Origin: Cyanobacteria bacterium FACHB-471
Lineage (GTDB): Bacteria > Cyanobacteriota > Cyanobacteriia > Elainellales > Elainellaceae
Reading direction: 5' to 3'
DNA: 64,000 bases
Assembly: GCA_014695345.1 (NCBI GenBank)
Contig: JACJOC010000086.1
Span: 1 to 64,000, forward strand
Positions within the stretch are counted from its first letter, which is position 1; every line of letters starts with the position of its first letter. A program made the position numbers and the translations under genes. Shown here one piece after another: positions 33,199-41,358 of the stretch. The notes below the pieces were generated by a model. That model searched no databases, was not told the origin of the DNA, and saw only the letters and a list, made by a program, of their open reading frames with translations.

Positions 33199-34287
33199 TC
33201 ACTCTATTGAGTATGCTCTCCGGATTGTCTCCTCAATATCTATAAGGCTTGGACGCTCAGTTGGGCTGTATCTGAGCATATTTGCCAATAGCTCTGCAAC
33301 GCCAGACCTTACCTCGGGAATTTGGTATCTTCCGGCACCAACTGAATAAGGATCTGGCACTTTACCAGTGAGCAGTTCTATCCAACTAACGCCCAATGCA
33401 TATATATCTGATGCATCGACTGTGTTGTGCGGCGACTCTCGCTGCTCTGGAGCCATGTAATGCCAGGAACCAAGCTGCATTGATTCCTTAGTAATAGTCC
33501 CTCCTTTCGTGAAAGCATCATCAAAGTCGCTCCACCTAACAATACCGAGATCTCCAAGTTTGATCCCATTAGGAAACTCTAGGAGATTTGCTGGTTTGAT
33601 GTCTCGATGAGTACATCCCTTTGAATGCAGGAAACCAAGACCAATGACAGCATCCAGTATTATTTCGGCAGCTTCTTCCTCAGGAATAGAACCGCTAGTG
33701 CGAAGTTGGTCAGCAATAGAGCGATCCGCTAGCTCCATAATTAAGAACGGGTTCTGTTCAACTTCTCCTATGTCGATGTACTTGACGATGTTAGGGTGAT
33801 TAATCTCGCGACCATTTTGTGCCTCACACCTAAACCGTTCTCGTACGTTCGGAAGCTTTGAGTCTTGCAGTAGGTCTCGTCGCGGAAGCATTACCTTAGC
33901 AGCCACAAGTGTAACCTCCGATGACTGGGTTCGAGCTGACCAAACGTGTCCTACCGCTCCATTCCCTAGTGGCTCAACGAGTTCGTATTTGTTATCTTGA
34001 CCCTGAAGTTGGTTACCTGAGGAGAGGTTAATGTGCCGCGGTGCGGTCTGAGTGAATGTTTCGTCAAAAAATTTTTCAGTTATCTCATTTCCATCCACAA
34101 GGATCTTGAGACTTTGATTTTCGAGTTTGTGTAAAAAGGGAGCGATCTTGTTCTTACGGATATAAGTAGTGAGAGACGATTCACTCCAGTCAGTGACATC
34201 CATGACAGCTTCGTAGCTTACGATCGTTCCTGCACGTTGCTGTTTAAGCCAGTCGAACAGTTTCTTTGCTCCTCTTGACAGTGCCAT
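33199..34287 (-). CDS. Ser/Thr protein kinase with N-terminal winged-helix-like domain
   Basis: The protein is 362 residues long. Residues 1-85 form a helical domain (SRGAKKLFDWLKQQRAG, SYEAVMDVTDWSESSLTTYI) that looks like a winged HTH module and is not part of the kinase fold. The kinase spans about 100-355 with all catalytic elements: glycine loop LGNGAVGHVW (107-116), Lys131, HRDIKPAN (227-234), DLG (246-248) and MAPE (278-281). There is no transmembrane helix or PASTA repeat, so it is soluble. AGGAGA precedes the ATG. It lies 77 bases downstream of the methyltransferase gene. The kinase-plus-methyltransferase pairing recalls Pgl/BREX-type systems, but those kinases are much larger. Confidence 0.88.
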   Translation of the reverse strand: MALSRGAKKLFDWLKQQRAGTIVSYEAVMDVTDWSESSLTTYIRKNKIAPFLHKLENQSLKILVDGNEITEKFFDETFTQTAPRHINLSSGNQLQGQDNKYELVEPLGNGAVGHVWSARTQSSEVTLVAAKVMLPRRDLLQDSKLPNVRERFRCEAQNGREINHPNIVKYIDIGEVEQNPFLIMELADRSIADQLRTSGSIPEEEAAEIILDAVIGLGFLHSKGCTHRDIKPANLLEFPNGIKLGDLGIVRWSDFDDAFTKGGTITKESMQLGSWHYMAPEQRESPHNTVDASDIYALGVSWIELLTGKVPDPYSVGAGRYQIPEVRSGVAELLANMLRYSPTERPSLIDIEETIRRAYSIE

Positions 34288-34364
34288 AGTTGTCTCCTAT
34301 CTTCATGACTATCAAAACTTTGCGTAAACATAAACAATAGTGCCCAAAAGTTTGAGCTGAGTTC

Positions 34365-35108
34365 TCAGACTGAGAGGTCAAGTTGTGTCGTTTCGGGCGC
34401 TGATGTTTGCTGTGTCCAGAGAGTAGATACAAAGTCAACTTGCAGATCTTGAAGACGCTCACGAGTTACTTTTAGAGCCTCTGCGCCAATATCGTTGCCG
34501 ATAAAGTGACGACCAAGTTTCACTGAAGCGAGGCCCGTTGAGCCAGAACCCATGAAGGGGTCGATAACAATTTCATTTGGCTTTGTACTTTGATTTATGA
34601 GAACTTCCGAGACCTCAGCAGGCTTCTCAGTTGGATATCCACGGTAAATCCGAGGTGCTTGAATGATGTCAGGAACACCAAGATCATTGAGCTTCCTTTT
34701 ACCCTTCTCAAAGAACAGTATGAATTCATATCGAGCACGATAGTGGTACCCCATCCCGATCTTCATCTTGTCCCAAACGAGTGGTTTCCAGAAGCGAAAA
34801 CCCACGGACTCTGCAATAGGTTTTGCCACGAACATTGTTGCATTGTCACAGTAGAGGTAGAAATGAGAATTCTTCTTCAATACCCGATACAGCTCAACGA
34901 ATAGCTCATGGAACCGATCGTTAGGAAAAATATCAAACCAATCATTGCTAGACGCCTTGCTGTGCTTAAGGCGTGTGGTAGTACCTATCGCGCGATGCTT
35001 TTCCAACGACTCGTATGGGGGATCGGTCACAATAAGGTCAACTGACGCATCCGGCAGCTCACGCAGCCAGCAAACTGCATCACCTTGATGAAGTACGGCT
35101 TTAACCAT
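34365..35108 (-). CDS. DNA (adenine-N6 or cytosine-N4) methyltransferase, beta class
   Basis: The protein is 247 residues long. The catalytic motif IV, TDPPY (residues 28-32), precedes the AdoMet motif I, DPFMGSGSTG (183-192), the order of beta-class amino-methyltransferases. YPTEKPAEV (about 159-167) is the conserved motif before motif I. No target-recognition extension of the large restriction-linked type and no restriction endonuclease gene are adjacent, so it appears to be an orphan or part of a larger cassette. I chose ATG 35108; a GTG five codons upstream is possible. Recognition sequence is unknown. Confidence 0.9.
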   Translation of the reverse strand: MVKAVLHQGDAVCWLRELPDASVDLIVTDPPYESLEKHRAIGTTTRLKHSKASSNDWFDIFPNDRFHELFVELYRVLKKNSHFYLYCDNATMFVAKPIAESVGFRFWKPLVWDKMKIGMGYHYRARYEFILFFEKGKRKLNDLGVPDIIQAPRIYRGYPTEKPAEVSEVLINQSTKPNEIVIDPFMGSGSTGLASVKLGRHFIGNDIGAEALKVTRERLQDLQVDFVSTLWTQQTSAPETTQLDLSV

Positions 35109-35301
35109 GTAGCTATAGTACACCTTTACTCTTTGAACAGTTGCAACCTTCTGAAAAAATACGGATGAAGTTCTAGGGACAGATAACGTTCACAACCATC
35201 GGGCTTGATAGGCTAGATCAAAAAACACTATCCTCAATGCTCCGGTGCATTGCAATTGTCAAACCAAATTATTCCTTGATGAATTCACTACTTCAAGACA
35301 A

Positions 35302-35982
35302 CTACCAGCTATGAAATTGCCTTAGTGTTGAACAACTTTCATCCGAGATAAAAATAAGCCTATCGAGTTCCTCTGAATTTAATCTTTCTGCATATCTACG
35401 CCATGACTCTCTTAACTGAACGTTCACAGGAAATTTAGAAACAAATTCGAGAACATACTCATGTCCATCTGGGTCATCAAAATGTTCTATAGCTAAAAGG
35501 TTCCAATGTTCCCAGAGAAAGGGTTGTATAACAGTAAAAATAAACTTTATTGTTTCATCAGTAAGATTTCGATCAGGACGACCAAAATGCTGAATTGTAT
35601 TACGCAGCTTGCCGAAAGATTGATAAGTTTCCTGGCTTGGTAGGTCATAACCACTAACTGCCCATAAACGATCTGGTAATTCACTGAACATCAATGTTCG
35701 ACCATCTTCCATCAACTGAGAGAGTGTAAGTGAGTTCTCCGAGGCTCTTGATCTTTTAGGAATCTCTTTGAATATCAGAAGTGGATGCTCTTGAGCAATT
35801 CTTGATTTCACTAAAATTTCGGCTGCATGAGCTGCTGTTAGAACAGCGATAGAATCTCTTTGCTCAACCCTGTTATAACGCGCTGCACTATTGTGAAACG
35901 TCAGCATATCAATCGCATGAGCTAAAGTCGCTCTACCAAGGAATAGCATATTCTCCGCCACATTACTTAAAGTAGCATCCAT
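35302..35982 (-). CDS. HEPN-like protein
   Basis: The protein is 226 residues and largely helical. An N-terminal helical bundle contains IAVLTAAHAAEILVKSRIAQ followed by EHPLLIFKEIP. The HEPN catalytic-type motif R-N-x-x-x-H is present as LRNTIQH (Arg127, Asn128, His132). HEPN domains with this motif are commonly metal-independent RNases in toxin-antitoxin and abortive-infection systems. I read the motif directly. The family placement is inference. The gene is AT-rich compared with its surroundings. It lies 193 bases upstream of the methyltransferase on the same strand. ATG 35982 is preferred over a GTG five codons earlier. Confidence 0.68.
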   Translation of the reverse strand: MDATLSNVAENMLFLGRATLAHAIDMLTFHNSAARYNRVEQRDSIAVLTAAHAAEILVKSRIAQEHPLLIFKEIPKRSRASENSLTLSQLMEDGRTLMFSELPDRLWAVSGYDLPSQETYQSFGKLRNTIQHFGRPDRNLTDETIKFIFTVIQPFLWEHWNLLAIEHFDDPDGHEYVLEFVSKFPVNVQLRESWRRYAERLNSEELDRLIFISDESCSTLRQFHSW

Positions 35983-36794
35983 TATGAAAGCAACCACTAA
36001 TAGAAAAACAACTGATGTTCGCAGGTTAAAGTTGGATCTTTAGCAAAGGGGCAGAGGTCTAACTAGTTATTAAACAGACTGTATCTATCTATTTACCCTG
36101 CATAGGATGATTAGACTGCCACTAGTCTGCATATTACGCTTCGGAGGATGTTTAAGCCGCAGAAATTAGTATTTCTTCTAGAGCAATCGGCAGTTGAGGC
36201 AGTGCTTTAGACGCACAGTATTCTGCCTTCGTTTCGTTTGCTCAGTTAGCTAAGGGTGATCGCACCCAAAGTGAAGAAGACTGTGAAAGAGCGCATCGCC
36301 CTCACCCAAATTACAATCAACACGCTATAGGCAAGCTACAAAACTATCTCAACCCAAAGTGATCTATTTCCTAAGTAGAGCAAACAGAGTAACTTACAGA
36401 ATCACTTATTTATTGGATAGATAATTGATTCTCAACGTAAAAGTGAACAAGGTTAAGTATAGAGCTATCTATTCTGAAGTAACTAAAGAAAATAGCTCAT
36501 ATAGAATGAACTCTTTCGCACATAGATTAGAGAAGGACATCTTTAAAAGCATTAGCTTGCGGAATAGATGCGAGAGGGGCATAAATAAGAAATATTTATC
36601 GCCTAAATAGAACAAAGTGGGATCAACTTAGAGTAGAGGGTGTGCACTACAGATATTTACCGAGTTTCTTGACCAGTAAAGTTTTCAATTCCGTAAGATT
36701 ACAAGTTAGTTTGCTTTCGACGACGGGTATTTCTGAATTAGCCGAAACCACAACAGCTAACTCACTCAACTGAAGTCTCAGGGAGCTAAACTAA
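35983..36794. other. 810-base gap with no convincing gene
   Basis: This AT-rich region holds short open frames only, none with family resemblance. It should contain the promoter for the minus-strand cassette and that of the plus-strand gene at 36795. I see no CRISPR, tRNA or transposase remnant. Confidence 0.5.
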
Positions 36795-37268
36795 ATGACT
36801 ACCAACTTAAACCAAGCCACGCTTTCCGACAGCGACAAACAGGATGTGATGGAATCAATCGTCTCCATTCACGAGAAGCTATCTTTTCTCATTAACCTAT
36901 CTCAAGAAGAGCGGCGATCGCTTCCTAAAATGGGAGACAAGACCCGAATTTTTGTGCAAAAAGCGATGGAAGTTGCTAATCGACATGATGAGTTTCTGCC
37001 TCGTTCTTTTGACATTGCTGAGATGCGTCGAGCCGTAAGTTTGTATGAGAGTTTGTACCCTATTCTTTTGTCCTTGGGGCAACTCCATGAACTGCTAGAA
37101 GATACCTACTATGCTGCTGGAAACGAGGCTTACACCTCAGCTAGAGTCGTCTACCAATCTGCTAAGATTCATGGTCGCGGTATTGGAATTGATACAGTGG
37201 TGGAAGAGTTGGGGACTCGGTTTAGCCGCAAATCGCGCAAATCTCAATCGCAACCCCGACAAGCATAA
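36795..37268 (+). CDS. Conserved-looking helical hypothetical protein
   Basis: The protein is 157 residues and almost entirely helical: SIVSIHEKLSFLINLSQEER, FVQKAMEVANRHDEFLPRSF, then MRRAVSLYESLYPILLSLGQ and a basic tail (RFSRKSRKSQSQPRQ). It has no signal peptide or membrane helix. AGGGAG precedes the ATG and a HIP1 octamer lies inside the gene, marking the return of host-like sequence. I cannot name the family; four-helix-bundle proteins of this kind occur in cyanobacteria without assigned function. Confidence 0.65.
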   Translation: MTTNLNQATLSDSDKQDVMESIVSIHEKLSFLINLSQEERRSLPKMGDKTRIFVQKAMEVANRHDEFLPRSFDIAEMRRAVSLYESLYPILLSLGQLHELLEDTYYAAGNEAYTSARVVYQSAKIHGRGIGIDTVVEELGTRFSRKSRKSQSQPRQA

Positions 37269-37401
37269 ACCCGTAACACTAGTCAGACGAAATAGGGCGA
37301 TCGCCTTTTCTCAATCGATTTTTTCGGTCATTCTGAGAGGGAGCGATCGCATCTAGTTAGTTCTTTACAATAATGAAGTGCGAGTTGTCGCTTTATCTCC
37401 T

Positions 37402-37682
37402 ATGACCACTACGTCTGATAACGAACCTACCTTGAAAGATCTGGCAAACAAGCTTGACCAGCTTTCGAGCAATGTCGAAGTGCTTTCGAGCAATGTCGGA
37501 ACGCTTTCCAATGATGTTGAGGCGCTTTCCAATGACGTTGAGGCACTTTCAAGTGATGCTAAAAATTTGATGAGCGGTTTGCGGACTATAGGCAAGCGAC
37601 GCAGTGGGTTGTGCAGCTCGCTTTTACCCTAATTGCCAGCGCTACAATTACTGTCATCGTTACTTCAGTTTTACGCAAGTAA
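37402..37682 (+). pseudogene. Small coiled-coil membrane protein gene with a frameshift
   Basis: From ATG 37402 the frame reads TLKDLANKLDQLSSNVEVLS and then heptad-like repeats LSNDVEALSNDVEALSSD. After AKN it should continue FDERFADYRQATQWVVQL and end in a membrane helix (AFTLIASATITVIVTSVLRK, stop 37680-37682). The second part is in the -1 register relative to the first. Adding one T to the TTT at 37566-37568 restores a single 94-codon frame. This is either a one-base deletion in a homopolymer or a sequencing error. As read, the protein would end at 37632 without its membrane anchor. Confidence 0.75.
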
Positions 37683-37727
37683 CGCTTGTGCTTTCGACGA
37701 CAATAATGTGTCACTGTACAATTTTGA

Positions 37728-37801
37728 TGGACACAAGTGGACTCGAACCACCGACCCCCACGATGTCAACGTGGTGCTCTAACCAACTGAGCTATGCGTC
37801 C
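37728..37801 (-). tRNA. trnV-GAC: tRNA-Val (anticodon GAC)
   Basis: On the minus strand a 73-base cloverleaf plus discriminator A is complete. It has the acceptor stem GGACGCA/TGTGTCC, D arm GCTC-AGTTGGTTA-GAGC, anticodon stem CCACG/CGTGG around TTGACAT (anticodon GAC, valine), a five-base variable loop, and the T arm with TTCGAGT. The 3' CCA is not encoded. It marks the right edge of the accessory region. Confidence 0.93.
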
Positions 37802-37988
37802 GAACAGTTAATTAATATAGCACGGGTTCTGCGTTAGGCACAAATAAATTTTGTTGGGGATGCCGAAATTCAAAAGGCTGTCACAATTGAAGCTGAGGTT
37901 TTGCGTGTGGCGAGAATTTGTAGCCTTTACGCTCAAGTTTCTACCTACCAGTGATGCCAAACCTAACTGACGTTGTGGGATAAATGCG

Positions 37989-39113
37989 GTGGCTAGAGTT
38001 TATCTAGAGAAAATTACCCGACAGTTTAATGCTGTCGCTGCCGTCGAAGACATTACCTTTGAAGTTCCAGATGGGCAGTTTTGGGTTTTGGTTGGGCCAT
38101 CGGGCTGCGGTAAGTCAACGATTCTCCGAACGATCGCTGGACTGGACAACGCGACTTCGGGCAAGCTTTACATTGGCGATCGCCTGGTCAACCAGGTTCC
38201 AGCTCGTGAGCGGGATGTAGCGATGGTGTTTCAAAACTATGCGCTTTATCCCCACATGACGGTTGCTGAAAATCTGGCGTTTGGCTTACGGATGCGGCGA
38301 TCGGATGCAACCACGATTCAGTCTAGAGTGGAGGCGGTAGCGCGATCGCTCGATATCACTCACCTTTTGGCGCGCAAACCCCGACAGCTATCGGGGGGGC
38401 AGCAGCAGCGCGTTGCTTTGGGTCGAGCGATCGCCCGTCAACCTCAAGTGTTTTTGCTTGATGAACCTCTGTCTAACCTGGATGCACAACTGCGAGACGA
38501 TACTCGTGCCGAGTTAAAGCAGCTTCATCAGCGTCTTGGTGTTACCACAATCTATGTGACTCACGATCAGGTGGAGGCAATGACGCTAGCCGACCAGATC
38601 GTTGTCCTCAATCGCGGCAAAATTCAGCAGATCAGCGATCCTCAAACCCTCTATGCCAAGCCTGCAAACCAAATGGTAGCTACGTTTGTGGGCAACCCGC
38701 CGATGAATTTGCTGCACGCCACGTATGATGGCACTCATTTTCAGGTTGAAGGACAGCCCTTACCCTGTCCCGATTGCCTTCGTCAGCAGGTTAACCTTAT
38801 TGCTGGACAGCGGTATAACCTGGGTATTCGTCCTGAGCATCTTCAAATCGTGTCTGAGTTAGACCCGTCTGAGTCAAACTCGTCTAAGTCAAACAGTGGT
38901 CACCTGATGGCAGAAGTGAGTGTCGTGGAGCCTTTAGGACGAGAGATCTTGATCCGCACTGTTTTGCCTGTCGAGAGAGGATCTGCCCCGACGCTCAATC
39001 TACAGGTGAATCCAATGCAACCTCCTCATCCAGGCGATCGCCTTTCGCTGCGGCTCGACCTGGATCAGCTTTTCGTGTTTGACCCCAGTACGGGAGATAG
39101 TTTGACGCAATAG
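37989..39113 (+). CDS. ABC transporter ATP-binding protein (MalK/UgpC type)
   Basis: The protein is 374 residues long. The ATPase domain carries Walker A GPSGCGKST (36-44), Q-loop FQNYALYPHM, signature LSGGQ (134-138), Walker B VFLLDEP (Asp158, Glu159) and the switch THD. The C-terminal 130 residues form a TOBE/OB regulatory region (LGIRPEHLQIVS). It energises a carbohydrate or polyol-type importer. No permease or binding protein is adjacent, so it may serve transporters encoded elsewhere, as multitask MalK-type ATPases do. It starts with GTG; an ATG five bases upstream is out of frame. The CPDC motif (CPDCLRQ) within the TOBE region is unusual. Confidence 0.88.
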   Translation: MARVYLEKITRQFNAVAAVEDITFEVPDGQFWVLVGPSGCGKSTILRTIAGLDNATSGKLYIGDRLVNQVPARERDVAMVFQNYALYPHMTVAENLAFGLRMRRSDATTIQSRVEAVARSLDITHLLARKPRQLSGGQQQRVALGRAIARQPQVFLLDEPLSNLDAQLRDDTRAELKQLHQRLGVTTIYVTHDQVEAMTLADQIVVLNRGKIQQISDPQTLYAKPANQMVATFVGNPPMNLLHATYDGTHFQVEGQPLPCPDCLRQQVNLIAGQRYNLGIRPEHLQIVSELDPSESNSSKSNSGHLMAEVSVVEPLGREILIRTVLPVERGSAPTLNLQVNPMQPPHPGDRLSLRLDLDQLFVFDPSTGDSLTQ

Positions 39114-39196
39114 CAATACGCTAAAGGCTGTGATCGCATTCCAGAGCTGTCGGTTAAGCACTGCTATCTTAGAAACGAGCTTGAAAGGAAGCAGCA

Positions 39197-40915
39197 ATGG
39201 AACCACCGGATCAAAGTGTCATAGAGAATCTGTTGGATCATCTGCGAGCGACGGTGGGTTTGCTGGATGCACAAACGGGATTGCGACAGGATGTGCTGAA
39301 CGTGTGCGATCGCCTCACTCATTCCAGCTTTCGCATCGCGGTTTTTGGACCGTTTAACTACGGTAAATCGACGCTGTTGAATGCTCTATTGGGAGAACGG
39401 ACACTACCGATTGACCTGATTCCAACAACGGGAGCGGCGATCGCTGTTCGCTATGGCGCTGAATTGCAAACTCGGATCAGGCTATCAGACGGCTCAGAAA
39501 TTCAGGAAACGGGTACGGAGGTGCTGAAACGGTTTGCCATTCTCGATGACAACCGCCGAATGCGAGACGATGTGGTTGCTGTTGAGGTATTTTGTCCGCA
39601 TCCCTTCCTACAAACGGGAGTGGAACTGCTAGATTTACCGGGAACTAATGACCGGGAGGCACAGGATGCACTGGTGCGCGATCAGCTTTTGACGGCGGAT
39701 CTGGTGGTGCAAGTGCTGGATGGTCGCAAACTGATGACGCTAGGCGAACGGGAAAACCTCCGGGACTGGCTGCTCGATCGCGGCATTGAGACGGTTGTGT
39801 TTGTGGTCAATTTCCTCAACCTGATGGAGCCAGATGACCAGCAGCAGGTATCTCGCCGGATGCGCTTTGTGGCGGAAAGCTTTCGGTCAAAACTGCCTGC
39901 TGGCATCAGCAACCTTTACAGGGTTGATGCTCTGCCTGCTCTACGGGCTCGTTTGAAAGGAGATATGACTGCTGCACAGACAGCAGGATTGCCTGCATTT
40001 GAGACCGCGCTTGAGGCGATCGCCCAGTTCCATCAGGAGCAACCACTCCAGACTCGTTTGCCTCGACTGCTGGCGATCGCTCCTCAGGTTCAGCAAGCCT
40101 TGCACCAGCAGATAGAGTCCATCACGGCTGAAATCAGCGCCAAAATGCATTCAACTTCTGCAACGGTTGACCAAAAGACGCAAATCAAGCAAAAAGCCCA
40201 AAAGTTAATTAAACAAGGTTTTTCTAGCAGCTTGTCTGCTGTCCAGGATTGGCTTGCACTGCCCAATCTGCTTAACCAGTATCAGTTTGGGGCGACGACA
40301 GCCTTGCAGCAGTTTGAGTTTAAAGACTGGGAATCGGCTGTCCTGAAGCCAGATTGGGTCGCCAAAAAGAAATCTGTGGTGGAGTGGGTTTACAAAGCCT
40401 GTGATTTCTTTGATCGTCCGCGCCCTGCTGACCTGTGGTTTGCTTTTCCAGAGGAGCCGGAGGTGATTTTGCCCGATTCCCCTCAATCCGACGCAAACGC
40501 ACCCAGGCAGAAAGGGGATGTAGCACCTGTGGCGATCGCTACGGGACTCGGTTGGGTATTGGGTGGACCAATTGGTGCAGCCGTTTTTGGTGGAGCTAGC
40601 TATCTGATTAATCAAACCAATCAAACGGATGCAAATCAACCACAGCCAGTCCGCCCATCTGACTCTGTGGAAGATTACATAACTCAGATCAATCAGCTTT
40701 ATGGCAATGCAGCCAAGGATTACCTGAGCCGCTTTAGCAGCCTTGCCTTAACTGCCCTTCAGCAATACGAAATTGCTGCAAACGCTGCAATTGAGATGGC
40801 GATCGCTCCAGAATCCGCTCCCGTCCCTGATTTATCCCACCAGCGTCACCAGCTCAGTCTGCTCCAGTCCAGGCTAGACAACTTGAATCAAGCACTGAAT
40901 CTGGTAAGGTCATGA
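39197..40915 (+). CDS. Dynamin-like GTPase
   Basis: The protein is 572 residues long. The GTPase domain shows G1 GPFNYGKST (51-59), a threonine-containing switch I (LIPTTGAAIAVRYG) and G3 DLPGTND (146-152). VVFVVNFLNLME stands at the G4 strand without a clear N/TKxD. A helical stalk follows, with a small hydrophobic glycine-rich segment (LGWVLGGPIGAAVFGGASYL, about 455-475) that could insert into membrane. Bacterial dynamin-like proteins remodel or fuse membranes; in cyanobacteria thylakoid roles have been proposed for other members. AAGGAAG precedes the ATG. It follows the ABC ATPase by 83 bases, possibly one transcript. Confidence 0.82.
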   Translation: MEPPDQSVIENLLDHLRATVGLLDAQTGLRQDVLNVCDRLTHSSFRIAVFGPFNYGKSTLLNALLGERTLPIDLIPTTGAAIAVRYGAELQTRIRLSDGSEIQETGTEVLKRFAILDDNRRMRDDVVAVEVFCPHPFLQTGVELLDLPGTNDREAQDALVRDQLLTADLVVQVLDGRKLMTLGERENLRDWLLDRGIETVVFVVNFLNLMEPDDQQQVSRRMRFVAESFRSKLPAGISNLYRVDALPALRARLKGDMTAAQTAGLPAFETALEAIAQFHQEQPLQTRLPRLLAIAPQVQQALHQQIESITAEISAKMHSTSATVDQKTQIKQKAQKLIKQGFSSSLSAVQDWLALPNLLNQYQFGATTALQQFEFKDWESAVLKPDWVAKKKSVVEWVYKACDFFDRPRPADLWFAFPEEPEVILPDSPQSDANAPRQKGDVAPVAIATGLGWVLGGPIGAAVFGGASYLINQTNQTDANQPQPVRPSDSVEDYITQINQLYGNAAKDYLSRFSSLALTALQQYEIAANAAIEMAIAPESAPVPDLSHQRHQLSLLQSRLDNLNQALNLVRS

Positions 40916-41358
40916 ACCTGGGTGATTGTTTGTCTGTAGGTCTGAATCTATAGGTCTGAATTTAGTTAAAAAAGCGGCATTTTGCCCGATCTTCTGCTAA
41001 ATTCTAGTCATTCAAACCCTAGAGGTTAATCTCTAGAGGATGTTTGAAAGTGCTAGTTTGTAGCCCAATCCTGGGTATAGTCATGGCATTGGCAGATAAC
41101 CCTTGGGATAAACCAAGAGTTCTATCTGAATGTCACAACTGTGCAAGGCGATCGTTCTATTGGTTCAGGGTGTTTATTCGCAGCAAACGTGTCAGGCACA
41201 AGGTTGCACTCATCGTCTGTTGTTGGTAGGTTGTAAGTCCTCTAGTGTGTGTAGCTTAACAATAGTTTGGATTAGCCCCAGTCCAGCTCGACAAGTGTCA
41301 GCTTTTTGAAAGGGTTAACTCTTGCAGTTAACATCCATAGCCATTCTGTAGAACGTTT
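40916..41358. other. Intergenic, 440 bases
   Basis: A short perfect inverted repeat, CTAGAG-GTTAAT-CTCTAG, lies at 41021-41038. Otherwise I see no gene or recognisable RNA. The open frame at 41044 has no protein-like features. Confidence 0.5.

Noticed and set aside
36425-36610. 61-codon plus-strand open frame upstream of the helical hypothetical
   Set aside because: AT-rich, no recognisable motif, and a non-ATG start without a ribosome binding site.
37466-37560. Heptad-like repeats near 37.5 kb as a separate tandem repeat array
   Set aside because: They encode the coiled coil of the frameshifted small membrane gene, with natural variation between units. No separate array is needed.
37728-37801. 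Possible attachment site with a duplicated tRNA-Val 3' end
   Set aside because: I looked for a second copy of the tRNA end across 29.9-37.7 kb and saw none. No integrase gene is present in the window.
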